From contig DATMER010000117.1 in NCBI GenBank assembly GCA_035556715.1, forward strand, positions 3,800 through 67,799: DNA of 64,000 nucleotides. Direction: 5' to 3'. Each line of letters starts with the position of its first letter. The first letter of the stretch is position 1. This document shows positions 26,250 to 34,464 of the stretch, one piece after another. A program made the translations under genes and the position numbers. The DNA comes from DATMER01 sp035556715 (GTDB lineage: Bacteria > Acidobacteriota > Thermoanaerobaculia > Multivoradales > UBA5704). The notes beneath the pieces are model-generated. The model was not told where the DNA came from. It saw nothing but the letters and a program-made list of their open reading frames with translations, and did no database searches.

Positions 26250-27671
26250 ATGCTCCGAGACGCTGTCCGTCTTGCAGGGTTGTTGTTGCTGACCCCCGCC
26301 TCCGGGCTCGCGGCCCCGCTCGCCCCGTGTCCTGCGGGAGCGTGGCCGGAGGGAGCGGAATGCCGGCATGTGCGGGTGCCCGAGGACCGGACCATTCAGG
26401 GTGGCCGCATGCTGGATCTTTTTCTCGTCCGGCTACGGAGCACCGGACCGGAGTCGGCACAGGGAGCCGTGTTCTTCCTGGCTGGTGGACCCGGAGAGGC
26501 GGCGAGCGAGAGCGCGGCGGACCTTCCCGGCGCCCTTGCCGTCTTGCGATCTCGCCGTGACCTCGTCTTCGTCGATCAGAGAGGCACCGGCCGGAGCCAT
26601 GCGCTGACCTGCCCCGGTCCGTTCCGGTCCAGGGTCGAATTCGGCGAGCTGTCCGCGGACGATGTCCGGGCGTGCCGGGAGGTGCTGGAGCGCCGGGCCG
26701 ATCTGCGCCGCTATACCACCTGGGATGCGGTGGCGGATCTCGAGACGGTTCGCCAGGCGCTCGGCTACGAGAAGATCGACCTCTTTGCCGCCTCCTACGG
26801 AACGCAGGTCGCCCAGGCCTACCTCCGCCGGCACGAGGAGCGAGTGCGGACGGCCGTTTTCGTCGGCGCTCTGCCGCTGGCCCCGGAGCTCGTGCTTTTC
26901 GATTCCCGGGATGCCGAGAGGGCGCTCCGGCTTCTGTTGCAGGATTGCGCTGCCGAGCCGGCCTGCGCGGCGGCCTTCCCGCGGCTCTCCGAAGAGACGG
27001 CCGAGGTGCTGAAGAGGCTCGAGCAGAGCCCCGTCCGGGTGAAGGTGGCCGATCCCGCGGGCGGTGATCCGCGCGAAATCCTGCTCGATCGCCAGACCTT
27101 CGCCCGGGTTCTGCGCACGCGCCTGTACAGCGCCGGGGCGGCGGCGCGGGTGCCGCTGTCGCTCCATCGGGCGTTCACAGGCGACTATGCTTCCATGGGC
27201 CGCGCGGCGGTGGCGATCGCTCACGCGCAGAAGCGGCACGAAAGCCTTGGCATGTTCCTCACGGTGATCTGCTCGGAGCTGATGGGCTTCGTCGGCGAAG
27301 CGTCCATCCGGCGCATGGCCGAGGGGACTCTTTTCGGCCCCGAGACAACTCTCGGATGGTTGCAGAACTGCAGGGAATGGCCTCGCGCAGACCCCCCGCC
27401 GGACTTCGCGGCTCCGGTGCGGAGTGACGTTCCGGTCCTGCTTCTGTCGGGCCGGCTCGACCCTGTCACACCTCCGCACTGGGGAGAGCAGGTCGCCGTG
27501 TTCCTGCCCCGCGCGCGGCAGATCGTCTTCGCCGCTTCCTCTCACTTCCCCGAGGGGGATTGCGCGAGCGGCCTGGTGGCGCAGTTCGTGGAACAGGCCA
27601 GCACCGCTAGACTCAATGCCCGCTGCGCGGAGTCGGAGGTCCGGCCTCCGTTCTTGCTGCCGGAGGGGTGA
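26250..27671 (+). CDS. Exported alpha/beta hydrolase, TAP-like peptidase
   Basis: This 473-residue protein starts at ATG 26250 behind SD AAGAGGAG and a signal peptide (about 1-22). The oxyanion-hole region GAVFFLAGGPGEAA and DQRGTGRS precede the nucleophile motif FAASYGTQVAQAY (Ser in A-x-S-Y-G, replacing the usual G-x-S-Y-G). The C-terminal TAP-like domain supplies LLLSGRLDPVTPP (Asp) and ASSHFPEG (His). Relatives are tripeptidyl or prolyl aminopeptidases secreted to trim peptides. It ends 1 nt before the next gene. Confidence 0.88.
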   Translation: MLRDAVRLAGLLLLTPASGLAAPLAPCPAGAWPEGAECRHVRVPEDRTIQGGRMLDLFLVRLRSTGPESAQGAVFFLAGGPGEAASESAADLPGALAVLRSRRDLVFVDQRGTGRSHALTCPGPFRSRVEFGELSADDVRACREVLERRADLRRYTTWDAVADLETVRQALGYEKIDLFAASYGTQVAQAYLRRHEERVRTAVFVGALPLAPELVLFDSRDAERALRLLLQDCAAEPACAAAFPRLSEETAEVLKRLEQSPVRVKVADPAGGDPREILLDRQTFARVLRTRLYSAGAAARVPLSLHRAFTGDYASMGRAAVAIAHAQKRHESLGMFLTVICSELMGFVGEASIRRMAEGTLFGPETTLGWLQNCREWPRADPPPDFAAPVRSDVPVLLLSGRLDPVTPPHWGEQVAVFLPRARQIVFAASSHFPEGDCASGLVAQFVEQASTARLNARCAESEVRPPFLLPEG

Positions 27672-27672
27672 G

Positions 27673-28392
27673 ATGGTCAGAGAAGCCTTCACAAACCGCC
27701 AGAACAACAGATCCCGGCTGCCCTGGCGCGCGGTGCTCGGCGGGCTCGTCCTCGGCGGGCTCGTCTTCGTCGGGACTGGCTGCGCCTCGCCGCCTCCGGG
27801 CAGGATCGAGCGCGTCGCTGCCGACATGATCTCCTTCCCGGCCGTGGTGACCGCGGACCGCTTCGAGCGGCGTCTCCTCGGCATGCCCGGTTATCACTAC
27901 ATCGTCTGGAGCGACGGCGGGGCTGCGCCGGCCGCGCTGTTCCAGGCCGCGGTGAGCGACGTCCAGGTGCTCGAGGCCCTGCAGGCCCTGGGCGCGAGAC
28001 CGGGAAATGCCCTGGGGATGGAGACCTGGGAGCGGCGCGAGGACCCGGACGCCAAGGCGCCGGAGGAGATCATCCAGGGGCCGGTGGTCGAAGTGCTGGT
28101 GCGGGTCCCCGGGCGCCGGGAGCCTCTCACCATGGATCAGATCCTCCTCGATCCGGGAGGCCGCGGCTTCGAGATGCGCTTCGGCGGCCACCGGGCCAAC
28201 ATCCACCATTGGCACTCGGGATGTGTCGTCTGCCTCTACTCCTGCCCGGGGAGCAAGGTCGGCAATGCCCGCTACACGGTCCGGGATTATGTGAAGGACC
28301 CGGCCCGCTTCCGGGTCCGCCCCGGCGTGCTGCCCCGGGACGGCACCGAGGTGAGCATCCTCCTCCGCCTCGTGAAACCCGGCGGAAGCTGA
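27673..28392 (+). CDS. YdjY-like exported protein with CVVCLYSC cysteine cluster
   Basis: This 239-residue protein starts at ATG 27673, 1 nt after the upstream stop. The N-terminus has one hydrophobic segment ending VFVGTGCASPP; the Cys could be lipidated, but position -3 is atypical. The domain RFERRLLGMPGYHYIVW ... ALQALGARPGN ... matches the YdjY family, often found with oxidoreductases. Near the C-terminus GCVVCLYSCPGSKVGNA contains three closely spaced Cys, suggesting metal or disulfide chemistry. It is followed immediately by a FAD oxidoreductase gene, a plausible partner. Confidence 0.72.
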   Translation: MVREAFTNRQNNRSRLPWRAVLGGLVLGGLVFVGTGCASPPPGRIERVAADMISFPAVVTADRFERRLLGMPGYHYIVWSDGGAAPAALFQAAVSDVQVLEALQALGARPGNALGMETWERREDPDAKAPEEIIQGPVVEVLVRVPGRREPLTMDQILLDPGGRGFEMRFGGHRANIHHWHSGCVVCLYSCPGSKVGNARYTVRDYVKDPARFRVRPGVLPRDGTEVSILLRLVKPGGS

Positions 28393-28393
28393 G

Positions 28394-29539
28394 TTGTCCT
28401 TGAAGGACAGCCGGGTGCGCCTGCTGCTGGTCGGTGCCGGTCACGCCCATCTGGAAGTCCTGCGCTGCCAGGCGCTTCATCCTCATCCGAAGATCGACCT
28501 GACACTCGTCTCGCTGGCGGAACGCCACCACTATTCGGGCATGGTCCCGGGCTACCTGCAGGGACAGTACGAAGAGCGGGAGATCACCTTCGACCTGCCG
28601 GGGCTCGCCACCTGGGCTGGCGGCCGGTTCATCCAGGCGCGGGCCACGGCGCTCGATCCCAAGGCGGGACCCAAGGCGGGAGAGATCCACCTCGAAGGCG
28701 GCGGCGTCCTCGGCTACGACCTCGTCTCCTTCAACGTGGGCTCGCGGACAGCGGGCGATGAGGACGAAGCCGTCCGGAGAAACGCGGCCCTGGTCAAGCC
28801 AATGTCCCGCGCCGCGGATCTCCGGAGGCGGCTGAAAGAGCTCGCGGGAAAACCCGGAAACGACCACAGGGCCGTGGTCGTCGGGGGAGGCGCGGCGGGC
28901 GTCGAGATCGCCTGCGCGATCACAGCGTTGCTCGACCGGGCCGGCTGCGGACATCAGGTGACGGTCCTGGAAGGCTCCGATGCGATCCTCTCCGAATATT
29001 CGGAGCGCTTCCGCCGGCGCGCGGCTGCCGTCCTGGCCAGGAAAGAGATCGCGACCCGCACCGGAGTGCGCGTCGAGAAGGTCGAGCCCGATGCGGTCCA
29101 CCTCCAGGACGGCTCGCGGCAGAAGTCGGACCTGACGGTCTGGCTGACCGGCGCCGCGGCCTGGCCGCTGTTCGGGCAGTCGGGGCTGCCGGTGGATGAA
29201 AAGGGTTTCCTCCTGGTGGACGACGCGCTGCGCTCGACCGCCGATCCGCGAGTTTTCGGAGCCGGCGACTGCGTGACCCTTGAGCGCTATCCCGGGACTC
29301 CCAAGGCCGGGGTCTACGCCGTCCGAGAGGCGCCGGTCCTCTGGCAAAGTCTCCTTGCCGCGATCGAAGGCGGGAAGCCGCCGCGCTACGAGCCGCAGCG
29401 GAGCTTCCTCTCGCTCCTCAACACCGGAGACGGCAAGGCGTTGCTGCGCTACAAGGGGCTCATCGCTCACAGCCGCTGGGCCTGGATTCTCAAGGACCGG
29501 ATCGACCGCGGGTTCATGGCGCGGTATCAGCCTCCGTAG
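28394..29539 (+). CDS. FAD-dependent NADH-dehydrogenase-like oxidoreductase (TIGR03169 group)
   Basis: This 381-residue protein has a TTG start 1 nt after the upstream stop. FAD-binding VRLLLVGAGHAHLEVLR at the N-terminus and HHYSGMVPGYLQGQYEERE are typical of the group related to the N-terminal half of some SelD fusions. The NAD(P)H-binding motif is AVVVGGGAAGVEIA, and a second FAD motif reads VFGAGDCVTLE. The C-terminal RWAWILKDRIDRGFM could attach to the membrane, as in type II NADH dehydrogenases. No selD is seen. Repeat array 2 begins within about 25 bp of the stop. Confidence 0.85.
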   Translation: MSLKDSRVRLLLVGAGHAHLEVLRCQALHPHPKIDLTLVSLAERHHYSGMVPGYLQGQYEEREITFDLPGLATWAGGRFIQARATALDPKAGPKAGEIHLEGGGVLGYDLVSFNVGSRTAGDEDEAVRRNAALVKPMSRAADLRRRLKELAGKPGNDHRAVVVGGGAAGVEIACAITALLDRAGCGHQVTVLEGSDAILSEYSERFRRRAAAVLARKEIATRTGVRVEKVEPDAVHLQDGSRQKSDLTVWLTGAAAWPLFGQSGLPVDEKGFLLVDDALRSTADPRVFGAGDCVTLERYPGTPKAGVYAVREAPVLWQSLLAAIEGGKPPRYEPQRSFLSLLNTGDGKALLRYKGLIAHSRWAWILKDRIDRGFMARYQPP

Positions 29540-29564
29540 GGGAGACACCACGCGGATCGGGCTT

Positions 29565-30215
29565 GGCCGCCAGGCTTTGGGAGCTTGCCGAAGACTTTTC
29601 CCTTCTCGCCGGAGGCCTTTACCTTGTCAGCTCGGACCATTTCCGGGCCGCCGAGACTCGTTTGCCTCTCGCCCAAACCTATCGCCGTCTCGCCGAAAGC
29701 CATTGCCCTCTTGTCCCGGGTCTTTCCCGCTTCGCCGAAACCCTTCGGCCTCTCCGCTTTGGAGTTTGCCGGGTCTCCGTAACTTATCGGCGTCTCTTTG
29801 TAAGCGATTGGGCTCTCTCCCTGACCTATCGGCGCCACTCCGCAAGCTATCGGCGTGTTCCTGTAAGCTATCGGCGCCTCTCCAAAAGCTGTGGGCGTGT
29901 CCCTGTAGCCTGTTGGCGCCTCTCTGCAAGCAATCGGGCTCCCGCCGAAACTTATCGGCGTCGCTCTGTAACCTATCGGGCTCTCGCCGATAGCTTTCGG
30001 GCGGCCGCCGACGGGTAACGGAGAGGCGCCAATAGCTTTCGGGCAGCCGCCAACGGGTAACAGAGAGGCGCCAATAGCTTTTGGGCAGCCGCCGACGGGT
30101 AACGGAGAGGTGCCAATAGCTTTCGGGCAGCCGCCGACGGGTAACAGAGAGGCGCCGATAGCTTTCGGCAGGCCGCCCACGGGTAAAGGAAAGGCGCCAA
30201 TAGCTTTCGGGCAGT
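29565..30215. repeat. Repeat array 2: 31 contiguous units of exactly 21 bp, changing orientation midway
   Basis: Units start every 21 bp from 29565 to 30195 with no net indel. Units up to about 29984 follow CTCCGNAANCTATCGGCG plus three bases; many contain a dyad such as CGCCGA-AACTTA-TCGGCG (29943-29960). From 29985 the units read as the same pattern on the minus strand and alternate between two types, CGCCAATAGCTTTCGGGCAG and CGCCGACGGGTAACGGAGAG (each plus one base), giving a near-identical 42-bp higher-order repeat. Because 21 is a multiple of 3, frames stay open on both strands and give 7-residue repeats; I regard these as spurious. Confidence 0.92.
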
Positions 30216-30261
30216 TGCGCAGGCGGAGGGAGGCTTCGCGATCCTGACGGGACCGCCTCGA

Positions 30262-30390
30262 TCTCGGGTTGAGACGCTGCGAACCGGACGGAAGCGTTCC
30301 AACCCGCAACGGGAGCGTCGCACCGCCGGGTTTCGCGTCGCAACCCGGGACGGGAGCGTCGCAAACCCCGGCGGGGACGCGTCACAAGCC
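30262..30390. repeat. Degenerate repeat array 2b, about six units at 19-23 bp spacing
   Basis: The cores GACGCTGCGAACC, AAGCGTTCCAACC, AGCGTCGCACCG, CGCGTCGCAACCC, AGCGTCGCAAACC and GCGTCACAAGCC follow one another at about 20-bp intervals directly after array 2, but with a different consensus (roughly GGAGCGTCGCAACCCGGGAC). The spacing is less exact than in array 2. Confidence 0.6.
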
Positions 30391-30742
30391 TGGGTGAAGC
30401 GGCGATCCCAGCGGGCGGGCGGGTCTGCGGGTGCAGAGCCTGCCCGGTTGGCAGAAGCGTTTCGTATTATCGGAGCCCCAAACCTGCCTGGAAGATGAGC
30501 GCCAAGCCCTTTCTTTCCAGGGAGTCCTGCCTCCCGGCTCCAGATGGCTCGGAGCTCATATGTCAATGGATGAAACTGATAAGGCTCCAGACGCCCCCTT
30601 TCGAGCATGCCTATGGCAGGTTCGGGGATGCACCTCGTCCTTCAACTGCTGATCATGGAGGAGGTTCTCGATGGTCGTCCTGGAGTCGATCCTCATCCTG
30701 TGTGTTGCTGATAGGAGATGAAGCCTGGCTGGTTATTCGCTC
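30391..30742. other. Intergenic stretch with no recognisable gene
   Basis: Only short, unconvincing frames are present (for example 30495-30746). Base composition shifts to lower GC here and stays lower until about 35300. I see no RNA or coding signal. Confidence 0.5.
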
Positions 30743-30800
30743 TTGATTGACAGCCTCCGAGTCTGAGCTTAGACTTGATAAGCTTATGTTTCTGCAATCT
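30743..30800. repeat. REP-like element, left copy flanking the RAYT gene
   Basis: The element contains GATTGACAGCCTCCGAG, then GCTTAGACTTGATAAGC and TATGTTTCTGC. AGCTTA and TAAGCT can pair around a 7-nt loop. A second copy, about 85 percent identical, lies in direct orientation at 32143-32202. The motif AGTGCCAGAGGAT also occurs on both flanks of the transposase (30810 and 32119). Confidence 0.8.
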
Positions 30801-31080
30801 TCCCAGAAAAAGTGCCAGAGGATTCGAGAAGAACGGTCGCGAGGCTAGCGTAATCTCGGCGGTACTCCGTTGCGCCGGTCCTCGGAAGGAGCTTTTCGGG
30901 TCGACGGGAAGGAGCCCAAAGGACGAAAAGCCAGTTTCGAAGGCTGTCTGAGCGCCCTCGGCACCATCTCAATGGCTGCTTCTGTCCCGAGCGGACAGTC
31001 CTTCTCCCTTCCTCTCTCGATTCGCAGCTCGCGACAGGCGGTTCGTCGGCAGATCTGAGGGTCAGGTTGGCTCGCCTCGC

Positions 31081-32025
31081 CTACGGAGGCAAGGCAGGGT
31101 AGGCGCTCACGAATGGCATCGCAGGTGGGAACGATCCCAGAGGGAACCTTGCCGTCCTGTCTCCCGCCTTGAGCTTTTCGGCAGCCTCTCGGAAGGCGGA
31201 AACAAACATGGAGTACGCCTCCCAGAACACTTGGCGGACGGCCTTGGTCGCGGCATGGAAGCCGGGCGCGGGAGATTTCTTGGTCTCGTTCGGACGGGTG
31301 TGGGGATCCTGCCGGAGGATCGCCTCGACTCCCATCGGTCTGGTCCCCCTCCGCTCCCTCTCGGCCCTGGCTTCGGCCTCGATCTCCTCGGCCAGGCCGG
31401 CCACCCGCTCCCGGTACTGCTCCGGAGTCAGGTGCGCCCAGCAGGGGAGCTGCGTCAGCACCAGCTCCTCCTCGGTGGCGTACTTCAGGCGGCCGAAGTC
31501 CTCCCCCCGGTTGCGGGCGGCGTACTCCTGGCTCCGGTCGAACCAATACCCCTTGAGGGGCTTGCCTTGGAGGACCGCCTTGGCGAAGTGGACGCCGGGC
31601 CACTCGGTCACGCGGCTGACAAGCCCCTCTTTGACTCCGTGAGCCAGATGGTATCTCAGCCTTTCGACCTGGGCCTCAGGCTCGTCGCTGACCAGGATCG
31701 CCTTGTAGCGTCCGGACCAGATCCCGTGCGGCCAGTCGTGCATCTCTTTCCGGCCAACCTCCCGGGAGAGGTTGCCATCCACGTATTGCATGAATCGGGC
31801 GAGTTGAAGGGCATTGTCGACCTGAAGCAAGGCGTGCCAGTGGTTCGACAAGTACACCACGCTCGAAACTCGGACTCCATAGCGCTGCTGGGCGCGACCC
31901 ATCACGCCGAGGATGATCTCGTTCAAGGCAAGGCTCGGCCGCAGGAGCAGCCGGGACTGGTCCGTCCGGAGGGTCACCTCCACCAGAGCGCCACCTTCGG
32001 GCACGAAACGCAGACCACGTGGCAT
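31081..32025 (-). CDS. REP-associated tyrosine transposase (RAYT, Y1_Tnp)
   Basis: This 314-residue protein is an IS200/IS605-related HUH single-strand transposase. The metal-binding HUH motif is HWH in YLSNHWHALLQV (about 62-66), and the catalytic Tyr lies in FMQYVDGNLSREVG (about 80). The N-terminus MPRGLRFVPEGGALVEVTLR is the usual RAYT beginning. The C-terminal 130 residues extend beyond the Y1 domain. RAYTs mobilise or maintain REP hairpins, and REP-like direct repeats flank this gene. There is no clear SD. It is probably a single-copy domesticated transposase rather than an active IS; that is an inference. Confidence 0.88.
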   Translation of the reverse strand: MPRGLRFVPEGGALVEVTLRTDQSRLLLRPSLALNEIILGVMGRAQQRYGVRVSSVVYLSNHWHALLQVDNALQLARFMQYVDGNLSREVGRKEMHDWPHGIWSGRYKAILVSDEPEAQVERLRYHLAHGVKEGLVSRVTEWPGVHFAKAVLQGKPLKGYWFDRSQEYAARNRGEDFGRLKYATEEELVLTQLPCWAHLTPEQYRERVAGLAEEIEAEARAERERRGTRPMGVEAILRQDPHTRPNETKKSPAPGFHAATKAVRQVFWEAYSMFVSAFREAAEKLKAGDRTARFPLGSFPPAMPFVSAYPALPP

Positions 32026-32142
32026 GACAAAGGGATAAAGACGGAAATCGCCCCGTCAATGTCATTCCTTCGTATGCTCAAGGAAAGATGGGGAGGTAAA
32101 GTGCGGTTAAAGTGCCGAAGTGCCAGAGGATCTAGGGAGCTC

Positions 32143-32202
32143 CTGATTGACAGCCTCCGAGCCGGGGCTTAGACTTGCTAAGTCTATGTTTCTGCGAATC
32201 TT
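32143..32202. repeat. REP-like element, right copy flanking the RAYT gene
   Basis: This is the direct-orientation partner of 30743-30800: TGATTGACAGCCTCCGAG, then GGCTTAGACTTGCTAAGTC and TATGTTTCTGC. The palindrome AGACTT-GCT-AAGTCT is perfect, and CTTAG/CTAAG pairs as an alternative. Base changes relative to the left copy still allow a stem to form. Confidence 0.8.
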
Positions 32203-32288
32203 GCGATGGGCTGTCCAGCGGGACCAGCGTCTGGTGTAGGACACGGAGGACGTGTCTTAGCCCTGGGGATGGCGCACGTCGAACCACT

Positions 32289-33048
32289 ATGAGCATCGAT
32301 TACGCCCTCTGGAAATGGAAAGAGGTGCCCCCAAGGATCACGGCCGGCCTGTGCTATCTCCTCCTGGCCGAAGAGGTGGAATGTCCTGAAGCTGCCCCAC
32401 TCGACATCGAGAGCCTCAATAACCAGATTGAGACAGCCCTCCCTGATCGGGACGCCCTGATCGTGACCTTTACCTCGCGGCCATATTTCTGGACACTTAC
32501 AGCTCCACACCGACATCGGTCGTGGAGTGGTTTGCCGACCTTGCCGCGAGAGAGGGAATGGTCTTCTTTGACCCTCAGAACGAACCCATTACAAAGGCGG
32601 ACGAGAAGGAGTGCCAGCGACGCGCCAAGGAGTTTCAGCGGCGCAGCGACGCACTTCGCGCCGAGGCCTCCCTGGGAGAGCTGCGTGTGAAGGCCGCAGC
32701 CGATGACCCGGAAGCTTTGTACAGACTTGGGAATTGCTACAGCTTTGGTGAGGGAGTAACCAAAGACCTCAAGATGGCATTCGCACTCTTCGAGCAATCA
32801 GCCAAGACAGGCTACTCCGATGGAATGTTCAATCTGGCCGCCTGCTACCGCCTGGGAGAAGGAGTGGCAAAGATATCCAGACTGCGATTTCCTGGTACCA
32901 GCGAGCGGCCGAGACCGATCCGCGGTTCGGCTTTTACGCGTTGGGTGAGATCTACGCGGCCGGAGAGACTGGCTCGGTCGACAAGAAGAAGGCGATCTAT
33001 TATCTGCAATTGGCTTGGGACAACGGGAATACCACGGCCTACACGCTG
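32289..33048 (+). pseudogene. Sel1-repeat protein broken by two frameshifts
   Basis: The protein starts MSIDYALWKWKEVPP at ATG 32289 and runs to about 32490. It continues in a second frame as TSVVEWFADLAAREGMVFFD, with two Sel1 repeats (ALYRLGNCYSFGEGVTKDLK and the following ACYRLGEGVAK), then at about 32870 in a third frame as KDIQTAISWYQRAAETDPRF and GEIYAAGETGSVDKKKAIYY. The order and conservation show one gene with two frameshifts, from decay or consensus error. The third frame runs without a stop into the methyltransferase that follows. Sel1 repeats bind proteins; the role is unknown. Confidence 0.72.
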
Positions 33049-33558
33049 ATGCGTTCTCTCGGAGCTCGTCCTGCCAAGCGGACTTTCGTCGCATTCCGCG
33101 GGATCATCGTATCGGTCGCGTTTGTTCTCCTTTGGTTCTGGCTGGCGTCGCTGGTTCGACGCTTCGATCCGGGACTTGGCTCGTTGCCTGCCTGGCTCTG
33201 GCCGCTCGGTGTGCTGCTGGTCGCGGCGGGCGCCGCGCTGGCTGTCAGTTGCATTGCGGTCTTCATCATTCGGGGCGAAGGCACCCCCGCTCCGTTCGAT
33301 CCGCCGCGCGCTTTTGTCGCCAGCGGCCCGTACCGGTACGTCCGGAATCCCATGTATCTCGGTGCCATCTGCGTCCTGCTGGGCTCTGCCTTGCTCGTCA
33401 GGTCCCCGTCGGTCGCGCTGCTGGCCTTCGGCTTCTGGCTTCTCGCCCATGGTTTCGTCCTCCTGTACGAGGAGCCCACCCTCCAGGAACGTTTTGGCGA
33501 GTCGTACTCGAAGTACAAGGCACGGGTGAGGCGCTGGGTCCCGCGTCGTCTACCGTGA
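33049..33558 (+). CDS. Isoprenylcysteine/phospholipid methyltransferase-like membrane protein
   Basis: From the in-frame ATG 33049 the product has 169 residues and four hydrophobic segments. It carries the signature GPYRYVRNPMYLG and the C-terminal YEEPTLQERFGESYSKYKARVRRWVP of the ICMT/PEMT family, which methylates small membrane-bound substrates with SAM. There is no SD or gap before it, and the frame is continuous with the Sel1 remnant upstream, so it is either a natural Sel1-methyltransferase fusion or a gene joined to the remnant by deletion. Confidence 0.72.
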   Translation: MRSLGARPAKRTFVAFRGIIVSVAFVLLWFWLASLVRRFDPGLGSLPAWLWPLGVLLVAAGAALAVSCIAVFIIRGEGTPAPFDPPRAFVASGPYRYVRNPMYLGAICVLLGSALLVRSPSVALLAFGFWLLAHGFVLLYEEPTLQERFGESYSKYKARVRRWVPRRLP

Positions 33559-33634
33559 TCCTCCCGAACCTGCGCTACAATCGAGGACGCGCAATTCCTC
33601 TGGGCCGGACCGCTGTCCTGAGCCCAGATTGGGG

Positions 33635-33640
33635 TATGCT
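33635..33640 (+). promoter_or_regulatory. -10-like TATGCT upstream of otsB
   Basis: TATGCT lies 29 nt before GTG 33670. A second candidate, TACAAT, lies at 33576-33581. Confidence 0.3.
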
Positions 33641-33669
33641 CCCTCGCCTTTACAGCCGGAGGTGCGCGA

Positions 33670-34464
33670 GTGCAGATTCTTCGAACAGGCCGGGATCTGG
33701 AGACTTTTTTTCGCAGCGTTGCCCGTCACTCGGGTCAGCCGCTGCTGCTACTCGATTATGATGGGACGCTCGCACCGTTCCAGAAAGACCGCGACAAGGC
33801 CGTACCTTATCCGGGTGTCGTCGACGCTTTGACCGCCCTGCAGGAGGTCGGAAGAACTCGTCTGGTCATTGTCAGCGGACGGAGCGTTCAAGACATACCC
33901 CGCCTGCTCCATCTGAACCCTTTGCCCGAGATCTGGGGCAGCCATGGATGGGAGCGCCAACTATCAGACGGTAAGTACTCGATCGCAGGGCTGAGCCCAG
34001 AAGCGCGTCAGGGCCTCGAGGCTGCCTATGCCGCCGTACAAGAAACAGGAGGGGCGGACCACTGCGAAAGAAAACCAGCAAGTCTCGCGCTGCACTGGCG
34101 CGGGTTGAACCCTGCTCTGGTCGAATCTTACAAGCCAGCGACGATTGACCGTTGGACGGCGATCTCCTTGGAATATGGTCTGGAGCTGCATTCATTCGAC
34201 GGGGGCGTGGAGCTTCGTGTTCCAGGGCGTGACAAGGGGTTCGCAGTCAGGAGTCTTCTCGCGGAGATGGGTGCAGAAACTCCAACCGCTTATCTTGGCG
34301 ACGATGCCACCGACGAAGACGCGTTTGCGGCGGTAGGGAGTGCAGGTCTCGGCGTGCTGGTGCGCCCAGAGTATCGGGCCACACGCGCTGACGTCTGGTT
34401 GCGGCCGCCAGAAGAACTACTGTCTTTCCTGCATAGCTGGAGGGTAGCTGATGAGCTTCGATAA
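33670..34464 (+). CDS. otsB: Trehalose-6-phosphate phosphatase
   Basis: This 264-residue HAD-superfamily enzyme has motif I DYDGTLAPF (about 29-37), motif II VIVSGRS (about 66-72) and motif IV YLGDDATDEDAF (about 217-228); the lid domain contains GSHGWERQ. It removes phosphate from trehalose-6-phosphate to give trehalose, an osmoprotectant. GTG 33670 is the first in-frame start. No otsA synthase is adjacent. The downstream gene overlaps its stop by 14 bp. Confidence 0.87.
   Translation: MQILRTGRDLETFFRSVARHSGQPLLLLDYDGTLAPFQKDRDKAVPYPGVVDALTALQEVGRTRLVIVSGRSVQDIPRLLHLNPLPEIWGSHGWERQLSDGKYSIAGLSPEARQGLEAAYAAVQETGGADHCERKPASLALHWRGLNPALVESYKPATIDRWTAISLEYGLELHSFDGGVELRVPGRDKGFAVRSLLAEMGAETPTAYLGDDATDEDAFAAVGSAGLGVLVRPEYRATRADVWLRPPEELLSFLHSWRVADELR

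Noticed and set aside
29527..30608. Long open frames on both strands across array 2 giving proteins with 7-residue repeats
   Set aside because: The period of 21 bp is a multiple of 3, so frames stay open on both strands by default; overlapping frames all look equally repetitive, no SD fits, and the exact DNA periodicity explains them.
30495..30746. Small ORF upstream of the RAYT element
   Set aside because: No SD, no motif and unconvincing composition; ends in the REP-like repeat.
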